39,731 nt of DNA from contig JAQVYS010000012.1 in NCBI GenBank assembly GCA_028708605.1, positions 1 to 39,731 on the forward strand, read 5' to 3'. The stretch comes from Bacillota bacterium (GTDB lineage: Bacteria; Bacillota; DTU065). The notes beneath the pieces were generated by a model. That model was not told the DNA's origin and made no database searches. It saw only the letters and a list, made by a program, of their open reading frames with translations. The translations under genes were made by a program, and so were the position numbers. Each line of letters starts with the position of its first letter. Positions within the stretch are counted from its first letter, which is position 1. Shown here piece by piece: positions 34,726-39,731 of the stretch.

Positions 34726-37119
34726 TTACATTTCTCCCCCTTGTAAAAGTAGAGTCGTAAAGGCGAGCTTTTCTAAGACTGTTTTTAAGTTAAGGTTGCT
34801 TTTATAAACTGGGTCTAGAGCTTGCGCGCTAATTAGCTTGTTTACTTCACTATGAAAAGATATGTCAAAGATCCTGCTTTCATAGAGGTACTGAGGTATT
34901 GTTGAAAAGATGGTTGAAGGAGCGAGTTCCTCTAGCCTTATAAGACAGTTTTCAATCTCTTCAATGACCTCGTTTTGAAGTATCCCTTTTCTACCAAAGG
35001 CTAAAAGCCAGCGCTCTAGCATCTGTAAATCACCTGTTAGGTCTAAACTAGCACTAGCATAAGCAGGCTGTAAGACAAGACTTAGAAGGTATCTAACTTG
35101 ATTTAGACTAGATAGGTAGACTCTGAGGCTTGTTATGCTGTCTTTTTTTAAGGTAAGCTCATTATATTCTTTTTCTAAGATCCTGAAAGCATCTAATGAA
35201 AGGGTGTTTTTTGCTTTAGAAAGTTTTTTAGTCAAGTGTGTTAAGAGTGCATCCCAATCTTCAAGAAATAGGCGATGGGCAGGAGCTGCATCTTGACTAA
35301 AAACCCCTGCTCTTAGAACTTTTAGACTTTGTAGATCGAAGTGATCGTAGGCAAAGAAGAAACTGCCAAGAGAACCACTAGTCCTACCTAGCTGGCTTAC
35401 TTGGTTATTCAATGAGAGTCTATTGTAGAGATTGAAACCGCTTACCCCGGCAAAGACTTGAGACGTGGGAGGGGCCTTTTTGACTGCTGAAGAAAACCAG
35501 CCTGCGACATTTGCAGGATTAGGAGAGTAGGTCATAGGAATAACAAAATCTACATAACCGTGTTCAAGCCACAAAGGCCAGTTTTGTAGATAGTTTCTCT
35601 GCCACTTTGATGGTGGTCCGTCAGGTGCAACTGCTGCAGATAGGTAGATGTCTGGATCTATTTTCTTAATCTTCTTAGAGGCCATTTCCACGAGCTGGTC
35701 TATGCCATTGCTTCTATAGTTGATCCAGAGCATTGGGGCAGAGGTTCTTCTCTCATCTGGTAAAAGACCGTAGCGGAGCGTAAAGTTAGAAACGGCATCT
35801 TTACTATAATCTGTCTCAGGAACATCCATACCCCCATAACGGACATAATCGAGGTGAATGCCATCCACACCGTATTTGGCAACCTCCTGCATCAGGTTAG
35901 TTACATAATCTCTAAAATCTAAATTAAGAGGAGATGCAAAATAAAGGTGGTTACCATCTCGTTTATAACCAAAACTACCGTTTTTATTTACAGCAATCCA
36001 ATCAGGGTATTTGGAAAGTATTGGTCCATAGGAGTTTAGCCCAACATAAAAGACTGAAAACCAAGGGTGGATTTCGATATTGTTTTTGTTAGCTTCTTCG
36101 ACTAAAATCTGGAGAGGATCGAAGTTGAGAAAGTTTGGACTTTGGTGATCGATACCATATTCTTTTGCAACGAGTGAAGGGTAGATGGTATAGCCATGAA
36201 AAAAGACCTCCGGTAAGATCACATTAAAACCTGCATCTTTGATCATTCTAACCATCTCTTTAATACCAGGTTCAGTCTTAGGGATAGCCTTAGAGCTGAT
36301 CCAGATACCTCTAGTCTCAACTGGCATACTTTCAAAAGATGAAGCTTTATAAAGCTCGATTTGGTTTTCAACCTCTAACTTTAGAGAGTTAAGAGACCAA
36401 ATCTTACCTGACCCACTACTTTCAATAGTTTTTGCCTTTGATAAGAGGGCAGTTAACCCGGTTGCTAAGTCATTTGCTGTAGCTTTTTCAGGAATACTCG
36501 TATGGAGTAGTGTGTTTTGGATCAGAGTCTCTATCTCTAAGACCCTCTCGTGGATTGTTCGATCTGTTTTTTCTAGAAAAGAAGGATTGATCTCTCGCAA
36601 AAGAGTTACGAAAAGCTTCCTAGTAGCATCAGTGTTTATCGAACTGACAATGTTTTCGTGAAAAAAGCAACCACTTTTAAACTCAGTGTAGGAGATTGTA
36701 GAATCAGTTCCATCTAGAAGTCTCACAGTAGAAGTTTTGACGGGCGAGGAGTCTATAAGTCTAGAGAAGAATTCTTGATTTGACTCATTTGCCTGGGCAG
36801 ATAAAGGGTAGAATATGAGTTTTCCGGTCTCTGCATACTCAAGGATCTGTGTGATTTCATTACTAGTTAATTTACCACTTAGAGGAATAATTAAGGCTGA
36901 GCTACTGTGGTCACTAGATGACTGAAGTAAAGTTAGATCTTTAATTATCTTGTTATCTGTTAAGATCAGATCTAAAAAAGTCTTAACCGAAGAAAGACTA
37001 AGCCAATTTTCTGTGGTCTGGTAGAGATAAACAGGTGTAGCTAGAGCGTTGATGGTCATATATAGACTGAGTAAGATAAAAAACATAAATGCGCGGGTCT
37101 TTTTAAGCAAAGATATCAC
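34726..37119 (-). CDS. secreted family 10 glycosylhydrolase-like protein (GHL10/DUF187, COG1649)
   Basis: ETRGIWISSKAIPK...MIKDAGFNVILPEVFFHGYTIYPS...GVDGIHLDYVRYGG...WPLWLEHGYVDFVIPMTYSPN; signal peptide; N-terminal GATase-like segment. Confidence 0.88.
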   Translation of the reverse strand: MISLLKKTRAFMFFILLSLYMTINALATPVYLYQTTENWLSLSSVKTFLDLILTDNKIIKDLTLLQSSSDHSSSALIIPLSGKLTSNEITQILEYAETGKLIFYPLSAQANESNQEFFSRLIDSSPVKTSTVRLLDGTDSTISYTEFKSGCFFHENIVSSINTDATRKLFVTLLREINPSFLEKTDRTIHERVLEIETLIQNTLLHTSIPEKATANDLATGLTALLSKAKTIESSGSGKIWSLNSLKLEVENQIELYKASSFESMPVETRGIWISSKAIPKTEPGIKEMVRMIKDAGFNVILPEVFFHGYTIYPSLVAKEYGIDHQSPNFLNFDPLQILVEEANKNNIEIHPWFSVFYVGLNSYGPILSKYPDWIAVNKNGSFGYKRDGNHLYFASPLNLDFRDYVTNLMQEVAKYGVDGIHLDYVRYGGMDVPETDYSKDAVSNFTLRYGLLPDERRTSAPMLWINYRSNGIDQLVEMASKKIKKIDPDIYLSAAVAPDGPPSKWQRNYLQNWPLWLEHGYVDFVIPMTYSPNPANVAGWFSSAVKKAPPTSQVFAGVSGFNLYNRLSLNNQVSQLGRTSGSLGSFFFAYDHFDLQSLKVLRAGVFSQDAAPAHRLFLEDWDALLTHLTKKLSKAKNTLSLDAFRILEKEYNELTLKKDSITSLRVYLSSLNQVRYLLSLVLQPAYASASLDLTGDLQMLERWLLAFGRKGILQNEVIEEIENCLIRLEELAPSTIFSTIPQYLYESRIFDISFHSEVNKLISAQALDPVYKSNLNLKTVLEKLAFTTLLLQGGEM

Positions 37120-37160
37120 CTAACTTAAGTAGTTTTTTTACGCTCATTAAAGAATGAAGC

Positions 37161-37982
37161 ATGAAGGAATTTACGATAATACCGAGAATTTTTGCACTAA
37201 GAGAGAGGTGGAAAGAATTGAGAGAACCAGTGTTTTTTGAAAATGAAGGGCAGCGCCTTATCGGTGTTTTGCATAAACCCCAAGGGCCTGGTCCATTTCC
37301 AACTGTTTGCTTCTACCACGGTTTTACAGGCAATAAAGCAGAAGCTCATAGAATCTTTGTGGCACAAGCAGAAGAACTTGAGAAACGAGGCATAGCATCT
37401 TTCCGATTCGATTTTAGAGGCTCAGGAGATAGTGAAGGCGAGTTTGGGGAGATGACCTTTACCCGCGAACTATCTGATGCACTTAAGGCTTTAGATTACT
37501 TGCGAAGCCGAAAGGATGTATCCTCAATTGCCGTTTTAGGTTTATCAATGGGAGGAGCTCTAGCTGCATCAGTTGCAGGCAAATCCCCTGATCTTAAAGC
37601 TGTAGTTTTGTGGTCTGCAGTAGGTAGGTTTATGGATTGTTATGTAGGTGATAATATTAGAAACGCTGCAGTAAATGGGTTTCCTATTGACTGGGGAGGA
37701 TATGTTCTTAGCAAAGACTTCGTTGATGATATTGTTCTTCATAATCCATTTTCAAGCATTGCAGAGGCCAAGGCGCCGATTTTGCTCATTCACGGCACCG
37801 AAGATCAAGCAGTGCAAATAGAACAAGTCTTTGAATATGACAGAGTTTTAACGAACGCCAATGTCCCTCACAAGCTAGAAATCATCAAAGGTGCAGATCA
37901 CTGCTATTGTCGTCAAGATTGGAAGAGGAAAGTTATCAAAACCAGTGCTGATTTTCTAGAGGAGCAGTTAATAAAAGTATAA
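37161..37982 (+). CDS. alpha/beta hydrolase (serine esterase-like)
   Basis: FYHGFTGNKAE, FDFRGSGDSEG, nucleophile elbow VLGLSMGG, GTEDQAV, GADHCY. TTG 37218 after AGAGGTGG may be the true start. Confidence 0.9.
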   Translation: MKEFTIIPRIFALRERWKELREPVFFENEGQRLIGVLHKPQGPGPFPTVCFYHGFTGNKAEAHRIFVAQAEELEKRGIASFRFDFRGSGDSEGEFGEMTFTRELSDALKALDYLRSRKDVSSIAVLGLSMGGALAASVAGKSPDLKAVVLWSAVGRFMDCYVGDNIRNAAVNGFPIDWGGYVLSKDFVDDIVLHNPFSSIAEAKAPILLIHGTEDQAVQIEQVFEYDRVLTNANVPHKLEIIKGADHCYCRQDWKRKVIKTSADFLEEQLIKV

Positions 37983-38015
37983 CTTTAGCTTTTGTGGGGT
38001 ATATATGTTAATAAG

Positions 38016-38062
38016 AAAGATCCAAGTAGTTCTTCCAAGATTGTAATTACTTGGATCTTTTT
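38016..38062. terminator. bidirectional terminator overlapping the 3' end of the lipase CDS
   Basis: AAAGATCCAAGTA (38016-38028) / TACTTGGATCTTTTTT (38048-38063). Confidence 0.85.
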
Positions 38063-38994
38063 TGAAAACTCTCGAGCTTTGAAAACATGTAGTCTCTACT
38101 TAGAATGTATTTGACTAGAGCCTGTACTTCAGGATTATAGGTGAGGCTACTATGCCAAGTTGTATCGGCAGGACCTTTGACAATAAAGGTTTGATCTGCG
38201 TTTTTCCAGAGGGCACTCTCTAAAGGGACAATTAAATCACCTGCACCGAAGCGCTCGGAGATTTTTTCAACAAGGCTTTCCGGTACCAGTGCTGAGTCAA
38301 AGGCTGGAAGAACTAGTCCTGCAATACAAGTAACGTTAATCTCGGGAGGTATATAATAGTTTTCAAGATTTTTAATAAACTCTCCTTCTGGTTCCATCTG
38401 ACCTAATGAAGGGTATTCACTAAAACGATAGACTCTATCCAAGAATCTATAGGTTTCTTGGCCTAAAGATGAATCTGGCAGCTCTGCGTTAGAGAGTACT
38501 GTTTCAAGGGTAGTAAAAAACCAGCTACTAGATTGAGGTTTGATTTGTTCTGCAATCTCGACCCAATAAGAACCGCGGTGAGGAGTGCCGATTGTAATTA
38601 GGTTTTTCACTGGAGGATCTTTGGTCCCGTTTAAATAAGTTCTGGCAATCAGTCCCCCCATGCTAAAACAGATTAAATCTACGCTTTCTGAATTAGATGA
38701 TTTAAGAAATTCATCTAAAAATGTAGCAAACTCACTTGCGATATGTTCGATAGGATCAAGCGTATCATAGTCATAGCTTAGGAGATTTTCACCTAGAGTA
38801 TAGCCACTTGATTCTACTAAAAAATCAGTCATACTTTTGCTTTGCAGGTTTAAATATCTTAAAAAGGGAATTCCCTCCCAGGTAAGACCACCTCTTACAC
38901 CGATTCCGTGAATCAGGATCGCCGGTCTTTCTGGTATGAAAGCTTGAGCATCTAAAGAGAGAATCAAACTGATAAAAATAATAAGGAATAACAT
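38047..38994 (-). CDS. secreted lipase/alpha-beta hydrolase (PGAP1/LipA-like)
   Basis: Signal peptide; RPAILIHGIGVRGG; LICFSMGGLIARTYL; ITIGTPHRGS. Confidence 0.85.
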   Translation of the reverse strand: MLFLIIFISLILSLDAQAFIPERPAILIHGIGVRGGLTWEGIPFLRYLNLQSKSMTDFLVESSGYTLGENLLSYDYDTLDPIEHIASEFATFLDEFLKSSNSESVDLICFSMGGLIARTYLNGTKDPPVKNLITIGTPHRGSYWVEIAEQIKPQSSSWFFTTLETVLSNAELPDSSLGQETYRFLDRVYRFSEYPSLGQMEPEGEFIKNLENYYIPPEINVTCIAGLVLPAFDSALVPESLVEKISERFGAGDLIVPLESALWKNADQTFIVKGPADTTWHSSLTYNPEVQALVKYILSRDYMFSKLESFQKRSK

Positions 38995-39188
38995 GCTATC
39001 ACCTCATAATAAAAGTCTAATAGCATAAATGTAACGAGTCAACAAAAAAAGGACACTATCTATTCTTTGGAAATGTCACTTCTAGGTACAAGGTTTATTT
39101 AGTATGTCTTACATCCCTTTATTAGTAGGCATTTTCGGCATCAGTTTGACAATAAAGTAACACAATATTGCTACTAAAAAAGCAAGAC

Positions 39189-39217
39189 TTGACATAGAGC
39201 ATTAGGTCAAGTACAAT
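39189..39217 (+). promoter_or_regulatory. consensus sigma-A promoter
   Basis: TTGACA-N17-TACAAT upstream of the transglycosylase gene. Confidence 0.8.
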
Positions 39218-39305
39218 TTTACAAGTAAGTCTTTGTACTCATTTTTGAAAAAATTCAGAAAAATTGTTGATATATATGGGTGTTTCCCATAAGGAGGTCA
39301 TAAAC

Positions 39306-39731
39306 TTGGCAGCAAACATTACCTGCCGCCTATGGAGGGCAAGCGCCAAGATACTTATTCCTCTCGCAATCTTTAGTATTGGAATATTGATTCTAGTCTT
39401 TTCTTTAGATTTGGACTCTAAATCTTCGTCTATTCTTTTTAGTTCGTCTGAGTGTATTACTCCACAAGATTTAGAGCAAGCAGGGGATAAGTCAGGTGAA
39501 CCCTTAATTGAACTACCGCATCCTTATGATTTAATAGTAGCTACTGCTACAGAATATGCTGTAGATCCAGCACTAGTTTTAGCAGTTGCAGCCATCGAAT
39601 CTAACTATAAAGTTGATGCTGTATCTCATAAAGGGGCGATAGGAATTATGCAACTTATGCCAGCAACAGCAGAAGAGTTAGGAGTAAATCCTTACATTCT
39701 AGAAGAAAACATTGAAGGCGGAGTCAAGTAC
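39306..39731 (+). CDS. membrane-anchored lytic transglycosylase (SLT domain), truncated by window end
   Basis: AAGGAGGTCATAAAC-TTG start; TM segment; VDPALVLAVAAIESNYKVDAVSHKGAIGIMQLMPATAEELGVNP. Open to the last base; absent from the ORF track. Confidence 0.9.
   Translation, partial: MAANITCRLWRASAKILIPLAIFSIGILILVFSLDLDSKSSSILFSSSECITPQDLEQAGDKSGEPLIELPHPYDLIVATATEYAVDPALVLAVAAIESNYKVDAVSHKGAIGIMQLMPATAEELGVNPYILEENIEGGVKY

Noticed and set aside
1-39731. CRISPR arrays, transposases, integrases, prophage, tRNA or rRNA genes
   Set aside because: No regularly spaced direct repeats, no mobile-element proteins in the ORF translations, and no tRNA cloverleaf or rRNA segment noticed by eye; tRNAscan-SE and CRISPR finders were not run.

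Overview
AT-rich (~38% GC by eye), gene-dense chromosomal window of Firmicutes type. About 34 confident or putative CDSs are supported. I saw no tRNA, rRNA, CRISPR array, transposase or phage gene. Recognisable blocks: mutM and a Fur/PerR-family regulator; an MFS permease; bioY; a nitrilase-family hydrolase; a secreted CAP-domain protein; a Cys-rich SPOCS-like protein; rex; yhbY; a second MFS permease; an FAD oxidoreductase; two paralogous GH73 glucosaminidases in tandem, one a PEGA lipoprotein; a metallophosphoesterase; a complete BceRS-BceAB-type peptide-antibiotic sensing/detoxification module; dinB; an RlmI-like methyltransferase; rubrerythrin; deoC-pdp plus a coupled exported unknown; Glu dehydrogenase; an AmiC-type amidase coupled to two predicted beta-barrel proteins; iscS-thiI; a GHL10/DUF187 glycosidase with a secreted GATase-like neighbour; two alpha/beta hydrolases; and a truncated lytic transglycosylase at the right edge. 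Most notable observations: (i) amidase plus two beta-barrel-like exported proteins, suggesting a diderm firmicute; (ii) a match to the BceR operator consensus upstream of bceAB; (iii) a BirA-like operator upstream of bioY; (iv) two unlisted small ORFs with ribosome-binding sites flanking the Bce module, one with its start codon inside a 14-bp inverted repeat; (v) a ~108-nt nested inverted repeat after gdh. All calls are by eye; no searches were run.
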